NCBI GenBank assembly: GCA_958477305.1
Contig: CAUEFI010000001.1
Location: 62,001 to 126,000 of the forward strand
Reading direction: 5' to 3'
DNA length: 64,000 nucleotides
Origin: HGM12998 sp900756495
GTDB lineage: Bacteria > Bacillota > Clostridia > Oscillospirales > Oscillospiraceae
The notes below the pieces were generated by a model, which saw only the letters and a list, made by a program, of their open reading frames with translations, ran no database searches and had not been told where the DNA came from. Below are positions 16,018-23,977 of the stretch, piece by piece (the first letter of the stretch is position 1; every line of letters begins with the position of its first letter). Both the position numbers and the translations under genes were made by a program.

Positions 16018-17112
16018 ATGCTTCGCCGCAGCTCTGTGCCGCTGTGTATTCTTGGATGTATCGTACCGCTTCCGGCAGCCGGGATCCTGTTTTCCGATAT
16101 TCTCCGCCTTCTCCATCTCAATCTCGGCGCCCAGGCCGGGCCGCTCCTGCTGCGCACCGCGATACTCTGTGCTCTGCTGGGCGGAGCAGCTGCAGCGGCA
16201 CTGCTGCTGGTCTATTCAGCCTGCCGTGGAAAGGCTGCCGTCCTGGCTGCCGATCGGGAGCGCTACTACCTGTTCTCGCGCCTGGCAGGCGCCTGGCTTT
16301 TGGAATTCGACTATGTTGGATGCCGCATGTGGATATCGGGCGCCGGAGACGACATTCTCCTGCAGCCCCAGCCGCCGGGCCGTTTCTTCAGCCTCTTTCA
16401 CCCCGACGATCGCACCAAACTGGCCGAACTGCTGCGCCGCCCGCCCGAGGCAGGGCAAGAAGCCACGCTGGAGTGCAGGGTGCAGCTTCCCGGCGGCGCC
16501 TACTTCTGGCATGAGTGCCGGAGCATCGCTCTTTTTGACCGCCACAACCGCCCAGTGCGGCTCATAGCCCGGCTGGAAAACATACAAAACCGAAAGGCAA
16601 GGGAGGAAAGCCTCTTAATGCGCTCCAGTCTGGATCCGCTGACCGGACTGCTCAATAAGAGCGCCGCAGCCCTGCGGGTGGATGAATTCCTCTCCTCCCG
16701 CGCCAGCCGTACAGGCGCTCTCTTCATGCTGGATCTGGACAACTTCAAATCCATCAACGATATCTGCGGCCACACTGCCGGGGATCAGGCACTGCTGCTC
16801 ACCGCTCAGGTACTGCGGGAGCACTTTCGCGGAGGCGATATGATTGCCCGGGTGGGAGGCGACGAGTTTCTGGTCTTTCTTCCCGGCGTATCAGACCGGG
16901 AACCCTGCCTCCGCAAGGCCGGAGCGCTCTGCAGCCTGCTGCGGGAGCAGGCTGCTGCAAAGGGCTTTCCCCCTGTCTTCACCTGCAGCGTGGGTGTGGC
17001 CCTGTGTCCTGAGGACGGTTCCCGTTTTTCCGCGCTCTTTGATGCGGCCGACTCTGCAATGTATGCCGCCAAACGGGCGGGCAAAAACGCCTGCCGTCTG
17101 TCCGGCGGCTAG
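16018..17112 (+). CDS. Membrane-anchored PAS-GGDEF diguanylate cyclase
   Basis: The 364-residue protein has one or two N-terminal hydrophobic segments (residues about 8-30 and 42-65), a divergent PAS domain (about 85-190) and a GGDEF domain with GGDEF preceded by the I-site RGGD five residues upstream. It should synthesise cyclic di-GMP at the membrane. The start at 16018 is preferred to an in-frame ATG at 15973 because AAAGGAGGG lies just upstream. A TTGACA at 15973-15978 may belong to its promoter, but no good -10 follows at 17 nt. Its TAG stop (17110-17112) forms the first bases of repeat copy 2. Confidence 0.88.
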   Translation: MLRRSSVPLCILGCIVPLPAAGILFSDILRLLHLNLGAQAGPLLLRTAILCALLGGAAAAALLLVYSACRGKAAVLAADRERYYLFSRLAGAWLLEFDYVGCRMWISGAGDDILLQPQPPGRFFSLFHPDDRTKLAELLRRPPEAGQEATLECRVQLPGGAYFWHECRSIALFDRHNRPVRLIARLENIQNRKAREESLLMRSSLDPLTGLLNKSAAALRVDEFLSSRASRTGALFMLDLDNFKSINDICGHTAGDQALLLTAQVLREHFRGGDMIARVGGDEFLVFLPGVSDREPCLRKAGALCSLLREQAAAKGFPPVFTCSVGVALCPEDGSRFSALFDAADSAMYAAKRAGKNACRLSGG

Positions 17113-17249
17113 GCTTTGTATGAAAAAAGTCAAAACGCCCAAACGGCGGATGTTTTTCCGCCATACAGCGTATTCCTGCGAATTTTTGCCTTGTCCGGTG
17201 AAAAAATCTCTCGCCGTTGGCCATTCCGCCAATGTTCAAACAAGGCCTA
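17110..17249. repeat. Palindromic stop-codon repeat, copy 2 (short-form subfamily, full length)
   Basis: A 140-bp element with ends TAGGCTTTGTATGAA and TTCAAACAAGGCCTA. It belongs to the same family as copy 1 by its TTGTTTGAA ends but has a different interior, shared with copy 3. The first TAG is the stop codon of the upstream GGDEF gene. The right end is followed by A, so precise loss with one TA would leave TAA. Confidence 0.88.
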
Positions 17250-17283
17250 AAATGGGTAAAAAGTCCCCCCTTTCGTGTTTTTC

Positions 17284-17312
17284 TTGCATTTCTGGTCCTG
17301 CTGTGGTATACT
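17284..17312 (+). promoter_or_regulatory. Sigma-A promoter of the molybdenum cofactor operon
   Basis: TTGCAT at 17284-17289 and TATACT at 17307-17312 are separated by 17 nt, just upstream of the structured leader. Confidence 0.8.
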
Positions 17313-17332
17313 GCAACACGGATTAAAATTGT

Positions 17333-17465
17333 ATATGCTCCGAGCAAAAGCGTCTACGGGCCATGCCTATGGCGCTGCGCCGCAGGACCGCAGGTCCTGA
17401 AGGGGCCGGTGTGGAAACAGGCCGGCCTTCCGTCTTGAAAAGGGGCCTCTTCCATGGGGAATGCT
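17333..17465 (+). ncRNA. Moco-type riboswitch (putative), copy 2, leader of the molybdenum operon
   Basis: The leader between the promoter and the first gene contains CTCCGAGC, CTACGGG, CCTATGGC, a GCAGGACC/GGTCCTG stem and a GGAAAC loop closed by GGCCGG-type pairing. GCCTTCCGT and TTGAAAA follow. Position in front of molybdopterin genes, extensive pairing and a following terminator agree with the Moco riboswitch class, which senses molybdenum (or tungsten) cofactor. The blocks recur at 160-305. Class assignment is from memory of the motif and context. Confidence 0.72.
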
Positions 17466-17492
17466 TCAGCGTTCCATCCTGCAATTTTGTGT

Positions 17493-17530
17493 GGGGAGCG
17501 CCGTTCGGGAGACGGCGTTCCCCCTTTTTT
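17493..17530 (+). terminator. Riboswitch expression-platform terminator
   Basis: A 12-bp stem (GGGGAGCGCCGT with ACGGCGTTCCCC) is followed by CTTTTTT. It lies between the leader RNA and the first gene of the operon, so it can attenuate the operon when cofactor is plentiful. Confidence 0.9.
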
Positions 17531-17553
17531 ATGACAAGGAGGCAGCCATCATC

Positions 17554-18579
17554 ATGAGACTCATTGACACCCGGGACGCGGTAGGGCATGTGCTCTGCCA
17601 CGACCTGACGCAGATTATCAGGGGCGTCACCAAGGACGCCCGCTTCCGCAAGGGCCATGTAGTCACGGAGGAGGACATCCCTGTACTCCTCTCCATGGGC
17701 AAGGAGCACCTGTACGTCTGGGAGAAGACCGAGGGCCTGCTCCACGAGGACGAGGCCGCCGAGCACCTGCGGGCCCTGTGCCAGAACGAACATATGCACC
17801 CCACCCCCGTCAAGGAAGGCAAAATTGAGCTCATCGCCGACTGCGACGGGCTCTTCCGGGTGGATGTAGAGCGTCTCAACGCCATCAACGGAGAGGACGA
17901 CATCATGATCGCCACCCGCCATACCAATACCGTGGTACATAAGGGGGACAAGCTGGCGGGCACCCGGATCATTCCCCTGGTCATTCCCGCCGGTAAGCTC
18001 CGGGCGGTGGAGGAGCGCGCCGGCGAGGGTCCTATTCTCTCCCTCCACCCCTGGAAGCTGAAGACCTGCGGCCTCATCACCACCGGCAGCGAGGTCTCCA
18101 CCGGCCGTATTCAGGACACCTTTACCCCCGTTATTGTGGACAAGCTGGCCGCCTTTGGCATTTCGGTCACCGAGCATATCCTTCCCGGCGATGATATGGC
18201 CGCCATTACCGCAGCTGTGGAGGACTTCCACAAAAAAGGTGTGGATCTCATCCTCTGTACCGGCGGCATGAGCGTGGACCCTGACGACAGAACACCCGGC
18301 GCCATCAAGGCCGCCGGAGTCAATGTGGTGAGCTACGGCGCTCCCGTGCTCCCCGGCGCCATGTTCCTGCTGGGCTATTACGCCGACGGGACGCCCGTTA
18401 TGGGCCTGCCCGGCTGCGTCATGTATGCCAAGGCCACCATTTTTGACCTGATTCTCCCCCGGGTGGCCGCCGGCATTCCCGTCAGCCGCGCCGATCTCAA
18501 GGGACTGGGCCACGGCGGGCTGTGCCTGGGCTGTGAGCAGTGTCACTATCCCATCTGTCCCTTTGGAAAGGGTGTGTAG
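17554..18579 (+). CDS. Molybdopterin-binding protein (MoaB/MoeA-like domain), Cys-rich tail
   Basis: The 341-residue protein has a MoCF_biosynth domain in its second half (CGLITTGSEVSTGRIQD, ILCTGGMSVDPDD, PVMGLPGCV), as found in MoeA and MogA. The N-terminal 170 residues are of a type seen in clostridial molybdopterin-binding proteins and lack the rest of MoeA. The C-terminus holds four closely spaced cysteines (CLGCEQCHYPIC), which could bind a metal or iron-sulfur centre. The start follows an AAGGAGG after the riboswitch terminator. As first gene of the operon it probably handles the cofactor or its adenylated intermediate; the exact step is unknown. Confidence 0.82.
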   Translation: MRLIDTRDAVGHVLCHDLTQIIRGVTKDARFRKGHVVTEEDIPVLLSMGKEHLYVWEKTEGLLHEDEAAEHLRALCQNEHMHPTPVKEGKIELIADCDGLFRVDVERLNAINGEDDIMIATRHTNTVVHKGDKLAGTRIIPLVIPAGKLRAVEERAGEGPILSLHPWKLKTCGLITTGSEVSTGRIQDTFTPVIVDKLAAFGISVTEHILPGDDMAAITAAVEDFHKKGVDLILCTGGMSVDPDDRTPGAIKAAGVNVVSYGAPVLPGAMFLLGYYADGTPVMGLPGCVMYAKATIFDLILPRVAAGIPVSRADLKGLGHGGLCLGCEQCHYPICPFGKGV

Positions 18580-18582
18580 CCT

Positions 18583-19821
18583 ATGAAAACCGGAATCGAG
18601 CTGGAGGAGGCCGTCGGCCTCATGGAGGCTGCCGTCTCCCCCCTGGGCACCGAGTCCCTGCCCCTGACCGCCGCCCTGGGCCGCACCCTGGCGGCCGACC
18701 TCACCACCCCTCTGGATAATCCCCCCTTTGACCGCTCGCCGCTGGACGGATATGCCCTCCGCGCCGCCGACATCGCCGGCGCCTCTCAGGAATCCCCCGT
18801 CAGGCTGACCGTCGTGGATACCGTCTACGCCGGAGACGTGGCGGCGGTGCCTGTGGAGCAGGGGCAGTGTGTGCGCATCATGACCGGGGCCATGCTCCCC
18901 CAGGGCTGTGACTGTGTGCTCATGCAGGAGAAGACCGATATGGGTTTCCCTGTCGTGGAGGTTTATCAGCCGCTGAAGGCATGGGACAACTACTGCTACC
19001 GCGGCGAGGACTACAAGGCGGGAAGCGTGCTGCTCCCTGCCGGAACCCGTTTGGACGCCGCCGCCGTCGGCGTACTGGCCAGCGCCGGACTCTGTGAGAG
19101 CATCCAGGTCCGCCGCCGCCCCTCGGCAGCCGTCCTCTCTACCGGCGACGAGGTAGTCGCCCCGGAGGTCCATCCTCTGCCCGCCGGAAAAATTTACGGT
19201 TCCAACGCCCATCTCATCTGGGCCCGGCTGAAGGAGTTGGGCATTTCAGAGGTTCACCACGAGCAGATCGGGGACGACCCCGCCGCTGTGGCAGACGCCA
19301 TGGCGCGGCTGTGTGAGCAGTATGACGTGCTCATCACCACCGGCGGCGTCTCTGTGGGTGACAAGGATATCTTTCACGAGGCCCTGCCCCTCCTGGGCGC
19401 CGAGCGTCTGTTCTGGAAGGTAAAGCTCAAGCCGGGCACCCCCGCCATGTTCTCCCTATGGCAGGGCAAGCCCATTCTCTCCCTCTCAGGCAATCCCTTT
19501 GCCGCCGCCTCCACCTTTGAGCTGCTGGGCCGTCCGCTGCTGGCCGCTCTGGCCGGGGAGCCCGGTCTCCGCATGGCACGGCGGGAGGCCGTGCTGGCCA
19601 CGCCCTTCGGCAAGAAGAGCCCCGGACGGCGCTTTCTGCGGGGGACCTATACAGACGGCCGCGTCACCCTCCCCAGTGAGCACTCCTCCGGCCTGCTCTC
19701 CTCCCTGGTGGGCTGCAACTGTCTGGTGGACATTCCGGCAGGCAGCGGCGCCCTGGAGGCTGGGCAGACTGTGGGCGTACATCTGATGCAGGATACGGAG
19801 GCATCCGGACATGGAAGCTAA
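18583..19821 (+). CDS. moeA: Molybdopterin molybdotransferase
   Basis: A 412-residue protein with the full four-domain MoeA layout: PPFDRSPLDGYALRA near the N-terminus, MTGAMLPQGCD, VLSTGDEV, then the MoCF motif TTGGVSVGDKD and LSGNPFAA. It inserts molybdate into adenylated molybdopterin, giving active cofactor. It lies 3 nt after the preceding gene and overlaps moaC by 11 nt, so the genes are co-translated. Confidence 0.94.
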   Translation: MKTGIELEEAVGLMEAAVSPLGTESLPLTAALGRTLAADLTTPLDNPPFDRSPLDGYALRAADIAGASQESPVRLTVVDTVYAGDVAAVPVEQGQCVRIMTGAMLPQGCDCVLMQEKTDMGFPVVEVYQPLKAWDNYCYRGEDYKAGSVLLPAGTRLDAAAVGVLASAGLCESIQVRRRPSAAVLSTGDEVVAPEVHPLPAGKIYGSNAHLIWARLKELGISEVHHEQIGDDPAAVADAMARLCEQYDVLITTGGVSVGDKDIFHEALPLLGAERLFWKVKLKPGTPAMFSLWQGKPILSLSGNPFAAASTFELLGRPLLAALAGEPGLRMARREAVLATPFGKKSPGRRFLRGTYTDGRVTLPSEHSSGLLSSLVGCNCLVDIPAGSGALEAGQTVGVHLMQDTEASGHGS

Positions 19822-20296
19822 ATTCAACCACTTTGACGAAAAAGGAAACGCCGTGATGGTGGACGTGTCGGAGAAGGCCCCCACCGAGCGCATGGCCATT
19901 GCCAAGGGCTCCATTCATGTGAGCCAGCCTGTCATGGACGCCATTGTAAACCGCACCGCCGCCAAGGGCGACGTGCTGGGGGTGGCCCGGGTGGCCGGCA
20001 TCATGGGCACCAAGCGCACCTCCGACCTCATTCCCATGTGCCACCCGCTGAACCTGAACAAGGCTGCGGTGGATTTTGAGCTCTCCCCGGAGGAGGGGAT
20101 TATCACCGCCGTGTGCACCGTGAAGGTATCGGGCAAGACCGGCGTGGAGATGGAGGCCCTCACCGGCGTATCAGTAGCCCTGCTCACCATCTACGACATG
20201 TGCAAGGCCATTGACAAGACCATGGAGATCTCCGGCGTCCACCTGGTCCACAAGGAGGGCGGCAAGTCCGGTGTGTTTGACAATGTCAAAGGGTAG
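19811..20296 (+). CDS. moaC: Cyclic pyranopterin monophosphate synthase
   Basis: A 161-residue protein of normal MoaC size, with the conserved MVDVSEK, ARVAGIMGTKRTSDLIPMCHPL and KTGVEMEALTGV segments. It converts the MoaA product 3',8-cyclo-7,8-dihydro-GTP into cPMP, the first stable Moco intermediate. Its start overlaps the end of moeA, and its end overlaps mobB. Confidence 0.95.
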   Translation: MEAKFNHFDEKGNAVMVDVSEKAPTERMAIAKGSIHVSQPVMDAIVNRTAAKGDVLGVARVAGIMGTKRTSDLIPMCHPLNLNKAAVDFELSPEEGIITAVCTVKVSGKTGVEMEALTGVSVALLTIYDMCKAIDKTMEISGVHLVHKEGGKSGVFDNVKG

Positions 20297-20792
20297 ACAG
20301 GCCGTGGTGGCGGTGTCCGGGGTGAAGAACTCGGGCAAGACCACGCTGATTGAGGCTATGCTCCCCCACCTGACGGCCGCCGGGCTGTCGGTGGCCGTCA
20401 TCAAGCACGACGGCCATACCTTCCGTCCCGACGACCCGGCCACCGATACCGGCCGCCACTTTGCCGCAGGCGCCTGCGGCACCGCCCTCTTCGACGGAGA
20501 GAAGTGCAGGGTAGTCAAACGGGGCAGCTTCGATGAAAACGACTTTATTCCTCTCTTCCCGGAGGCTGATCTCATCCTTCTGGAGGGCTTCAAGGGATCC
20601 TGCTGGCCCAAGCTGGAGTTGGTGCGCGCGGGAAACTCCGAACAGCCGGTCTGCGACCCAGCCACCCTGCTGGCCCTGGTTACAGACCTGCCTGTCGCGC
20701 CCGATGGGGTGCCAACCATCCCCTTCGGCGACAGCCGGGCGGCGGCGGAATTGATTGTAAACCATGTGAAAGGCGGCACAAGCCATGATTGA
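20283..20792 (+). CDS. mobB: Molybdopterin-guanine dinucleotide biosynthesis protein B
   Basis: A 169-residue P-loop GTPase with Walker A SGVKNSGKTTL at residues 12-22, followed by VAVIKHDGH and DLILLEGFKGS, as in MobB. MobB assists MobA in making the guanine dinucleotide form of the cofactor; mobA is not in the window. The ATG at 20283 lies inside the end of moaC and has a weak ribosome site. A GTG at about 20305 is an alternative that would still keep the P-loop. Confidence 0.88.
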   Translation: MSKGRQAVVAVSGVKNSGKTTLIEAMLPHLTAAGLSVAVIKHDGHTFRPDDPATDTGRHFAAGACGTALFDGEKCRVVKRGSFDENDFIPLFPEADLILLEGFKGSCWPKLELVRAGNSEQPVCDPATLLALVTDLPVAPDGVPTIPFGDSRAAAELIVNHVKGGTSHD

Positions 20793-21759
20793 CGGACATG
20801 GGCGCTCCATCGACTACCTGCGGGTCTCCATCACCGACCGGTGCAACCTGCGGTGCGTCTACTGCATGCCCTGCGAGGGCGTGGAGTGGGTGGAGCACAC
20901 CTCCATTCTGAGCTATGAGGAACTCATCCGCCTGTGCCGGATTTTTGCCTCGCTGGGTGTCCGGCGCGTGCGGCTCACCGGCGGCGAGCCCCTGGTACGC
21001 AAAGGGCTGGATCGAATCGTGCGCGGGGTCAAGGCGATTCCCGGCATTGAATCGGTCACCATCACCACCAACGGAGTCCTCCTGGCCGAACAGCTCCCAG
21101 CCCTGCTGGACGCGGGGCTCAACGGCATAAACCTGAGCCTGGACACCCTGGACCGGGAGCAGTTCAAGCGCATTACCCGGCGGGATGAGCTGGACAGCGC
21201 CCTGGCCGGCCTGAAGGCCGCCCTGGCCGTCCCCGGGCTGAATGTGAAGCTCAACTGCGTCCCCATGGGGGACAACGACGCCCAGCTGGTACCCCTGGCC
21301 GCGCTGGCCAGGGACAGCCGGCTGTCGGTGCGGTTCATCGAGCTGATGCCCATCGGTCTGGGCAGCTCCCTCCCCCGACGGACCCAGGCCCAGGTCATGG
21401 AGATCCTGGAGGGGGCTTTCGGCCCCGCCCTCCCCTGTGAGCGGGCGGAGGGCGCCGGTCCGGGGCAGTATGTCACCTTCCGGGACTTTCAGGGGAAGGT
21501 GGGCTTCATCAGCGCCATGACCCACCAGTTCTGCGGCGACTGCAACCGGGTGCGCCTCACCGCCACCGGTTTTCTCAAAACCTGCCTCCAGTATGAGGCG
21601 GGGGTGGACCTCAAGGCCCTGCTGGACAGCGGAGCCAGCGACGAGGCCCTTCGGTCCGCCATGGCCAGCGCCATCGCCCGCAAGCCCGCCGCCCACCACT
21701 TCACCGAAGGGCGCGAGGCGCTGGACGAGCGGCGAAACATGAACCAGATCGGGGGCTAG
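20785..21759 (+). CDS. moaA: GTP 3',8-cyclase (radical SAM)
   Basis: A 324-residue radical SAM enzyme with the N-terminal cluster CNLRCVYC and a second C-terminal cluster site formed by C-G-D-C plus a Cys in GFLKTC. RLTGGEPL and the conserved C-terminal Gly-Gly (MNQIGG) complete the MoaA pattern. It catalyses the first step of Moco synthesis from GTP. The start overlaps mobB by 8 nt. The TAG stop directly after the essential Gly-Gly is the first triplet of repeat copy 3, so the element has not changed the functional C-terminus. Confidence 0.95.
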   Translation: MIDGHGRSIDYLRVSITDRCNLRCVYCMPCEGVEWVEHTSILSYEELIRLCRIFASLGVRRVRLTGGEPLVRKGLDRIVRGVKAIPGIESVTITTNGVLLAEQLPALLDAGLNGINLSLDTLDREQFKRITRRDELDSALAGLKAALAVPGLNVKLNCVPMGDNDAQLVPLAALARDSRLSVRFIELMPIGLGSSLPRRTQAQVMEILEGAFGPALPCERAEGAGPGQYVTFRDFQGKVGFISAMTHQFCGDCNRVRLTATGFLKTCLQYEAGVDLKALLDSGASDEALRSAMASAIARKPAAHHFTEGREALDERRNMNQIGG

Positions 21760-21844
21760 GCCTTGTTTGAACATTGGCGGGATGGCCAACGGCGAGAGAT
21801 TTTTCCGCCGTTTGGGCGTTTTGACTTTTTTCATACAAGGCCTG
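21757..21844. repeat. Palindromic stop-codon repeat, copy 3 (short form, internally deleted)
   Basis: An 88-bp element, inverted relative to copy 2, with ends TAGGCCTTGTTTGAACATTGGCGG and TTTTTTCATACAAGGCCTG. Compared with copy 2 it lacks about 50 nt of the centre but matches the two ends closely. Its TAG stops moaA. The right end is followed by ATA, so removal leaving TG would give TGA. It interrupts the molybdenum operon between moaA and the MOSC gene. Confidence 0.88.
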
Positions 21845-21906
21845 ATACCGTATTCCTACGTGTACGCTCCCGGCAGTCTGTAAACAACCAATCCGAGGTG
21901 AACAAC

Positions 21907-22344
21907 ATGGGAACGATTCTCGCAGTCTGCGTCAGCGAAAAGAAGGGCACGCAGAAGAAAAATATTCAATCCGCCAGGCTGGTGGAAAACTGGGGCATTG
22001 AGAACGACGCCCACGCCGGAAACTGGCACCGCCAGGTCTCCCTCCTGTCCCACGAGAAGGTGGAGGATTTCCGCGCCCGCGGCGCCCAGGTGGACGACGG
22101 AGCGTTTGGCGAAAACCTGGTGATCTCCGGTTTCGACTTCAAAACGCTCCCCATCGGCACCAAATTCAAGTGCAACGATGTGATTCTGGAGCTGACGCAG
22201 GTCGGTAAGGAGTGTCACGCCCACTGCGCCATTTACCACGCCATGGGGGACTGCATCATGCCCCGGGAGGGCGTGTTCACCCGCGTACTCCACGGAGGCA
22301 CCGTCTCTGTGGGCGATACATTTTCCATCTTGGAGGAGGGCTAG
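21907..22344 (+). CDS. MOSC domain protein
   Basis: A 145-residue single-domain MOSC protein (ENDAHAGNWHRQVSLLS, GAFGENLVISG, GKECHAHCAIY). MOSC domains resemble the C-terminus of Moco sulfurase and bind or transfer sulfur with molybdopterin. The conserved Cys of the domain is within KECHAHC. It starts at 21907 after GAGGTG, about 60 nt downstream of repeat copy 3, and is followed by mogA with a 3-nt gap. Confidence 0.88.
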   Translation: MGTILAVCVSEKKGTQKKNIQSARLVENWGIENDAHAGNWHRQVSLLSHEKVEDFRARGAQVDDGAFGENLVISGFDFKTLPIGTKFKCNDVILELTQVGKECHAHCAIYHAMGDCIMPREGVFTRVLHGGTVSVGDTFSILEEG

Positions 22345-22347
22345 TCT

Positions 22348-22836
22348 ATGTACCGTGCAGCAGTGATTACCCTGAGCGACTCCGGCTACGCCGGAACCCG
22401 GGAAGACAAGAGCGGCCCCGTCATTCAGGAGTTGGTTTCAGCGGCAGGCTATGAACTCGCCCACGTCTCCCTCCTGCCCGACGACCCCGAAAGACTCAAG
22501 GCGGCCCTCATCGATCTGTGCGACGGCGGCAAGGCCGACCTGATTCTCACCACCGGCGGCACTGGCTTCTCCCCTCGGGACTGTACGCCGGAGGCCACTA
22601 TGGCTGTGGTGGAGCGCCCCGCCCCCGGCATCGCCGAGGCCATGCGTTATCGCTCTCTGCAGATTACCCCCCGCGCCATGCTCTCCCGGGCCGCCGCCGG
22701 CATCCGGAAGAGCGCTCTCATCGTAAATCTCCCCGGCAGCCCCAAGGCGGTGAAGGAGTGTCTGGAGTACATCCTCCCCTCCCTGGCCCACGGCCTGGAG
22801 ATTTTAAAAGGCGACGCAAACAACTGCGCCCGCTGA
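22348..22836 (+). CDS. mogA: Molybdopterin adenylyltransferase
   Basis: A 162-residue MogA/MoaB-type protein with VITLSDSGYAG at the N-terminus, LILTTGGTGFSPRDCTPEAT and NLPGSPKAVKECLEYI. It adenylates molybdopterin before MoeA inserts the metal. MogA and MoaB are close paralogues. Presence of moeA, moaC and moaA in the same operon supports the MogA role. Confidence 0.9.
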   Translation: MYRAAVITLSDSGYAGTREDKSGPVIQELVSAAGYELAHVSLLPDDPERLKAALIDLCDGGKADLILTTGGTGFSPRDCTPEATMAVVERPAPGIAEAMRYRSLQITPRAMLSRAAAGIRKSALIVNLPGSPKAVKECLEYILPSLAHGLEILKGDANNCAR

Positions 22837-22984
22837 ATCTTTCAAGAAGGAGGTTCCATTTACGCATACCCTGGTCCCCACGACTTCGAGCCCGCGGACC
22901 TAAGGCGCAGCGCGCTATGGACGCGTGCCAATGGGCCGTACCGGAAACGGGCGCGCCTACCATCTTTGTAAAGGAGTATTCACA
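22837..22984 (+). other. Gap before modA with an orphan ribosome site
   Basis: This 148-nt stretch starts with a perfect AAGGAGG (22847-22853), but no ATG, GTG or TTG follows at a usable distance. The triplet ATT at 22858 opens a 38-codon frame ending at 22974. modA has its own ribosome site (AAAGGAG) further down. The orphan site may be a remnant of a lost gene or use a rare start. Confidence 0.4.
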
Positions 22985-23899
22985 ATGAACAAAATGAAAA
23001 AAGCAATGTCTCTTCTGCTTGCACTCGCCCTGGTCTTTGCTTTGGCCGCCTGCGGCGGCGGTACCAGCGGCGGCGGCACCGCCGCCTCTCCGGCCCCCGA
23101 ATCCACCGCTCCCAACTCTGCGGAGCCCGCTGACACTACCTCTCCGGAGCCCGAGGCCGCCCCTGTGGAGGTCGTCGTCTTCGCCGCTGCCTCTATGGAA
23201 GCCACTCTCACTGAGATCGCCGAACTCTACAAGGAAGTTGCTCCCAATGTCACCCTGACTTATAACTTCGACTCCTCCGGCACCCTCAAGACCCAGATTG
23301 AGGAGGGAGCCGTGTGCGACCTGTTTATCTCCGCCGGGCAAAAGCAGATGAATCAGCTGGATGCCGCCGACACCAGCGGCGCCAACGAGGGCGGATTGGA
23401 CTTTGTCAACTCCGACACCCGCATCAATCTGGTGGAAAACAAGGTCGTTTTAGCTGTGCCCGACGACAACCCCGCCGGCATTGAGTCCTTCCAGGACCTG
23501 GCCAGCGACAAGCTCTCCCTGCTGTGCATCGGCAATGAGGACGTGCCTGTCGGCTCCTACTCTCTGGAGATCCTGGACACCCTTGGGATCGACATCGCCC
23601 AGCTGGAGGCCGACGGCAAGGTGACCTACGGCACCAATGTCACCGAGGTCGCCAACCAGGTCAAGGAGGCCGCTGTAGACTGCGGCATTATCTACGCCAC
23701 CGACGCCTTTACCTATGAGCTCAATGTGGTGGACGCCGCCACTGAGGATATGTGCAGCCAGGTTATCTACCCCGCAGCCGTCATGAAGAGCGGCACTGCC
23801 GAGGCTCAGGAGGCCGCCCAGGCCTTCCTGGATTACCTCCACACCGACGCCGGCGCCATCGCCGTGCTGGAGGGCGTGGGCTTCACCGTCATCCAGTAA
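22985..23899 (+). CDS. modA: Molybdate ABC transporter substrate-binding lipoprotein
   Basis: A 304-residue binding protein with a lipoprotein signal ending in LAAC (residue about 23) and a Gly/Ser/Pro-rich linker. The ModA fold follows: VVVFAAASMEATLTEIAELY opening, FDSSGTLKTQIEEGAVCDLFISAG, a DDNPAG segment and CGIIYATDA. It captures molybdate or tungstate at the cell surface and hands it to ModB. Metal preference cannot be read from the sequence. It is followed by modB and modC, and lies downstream of the cofactor genes. Confidence 0.92.
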   Translation: MNKMKKAMSLLLALALVFALAACGGGTSGGGTAASPAPESTAPNSAEPADTTSPEPEAAPVEVVVFAAASMEATLTEIAELYKEVAPNVTLTYNFDSSGTLKTQIEEGAVCDLFISAGQKQMNQLDAADTSGANEGGLDFVNSDTRINLVENKVVLAVPDDNPAGIESFQDLASDKLSLLCIGNEDVPVGSYSLEILDTLGIDIAQLEADGKVTYGTNVTEVANQVKEAAVDCGIIYATDAFTYELNVVDAATEDMCSQVIYPAAVMKSGTAEAQEAAQAFLDYLHTDAGAIAVLEGVGFTVIQ

Positions 23900-23977
23900 A
23901 CCCATGTCCGGCCGGCGCGGACGGAGCGGACGCTCCCCGCGCCGGCCCTCTTCTTGCATCTGTGGAGGTGATTCCCT

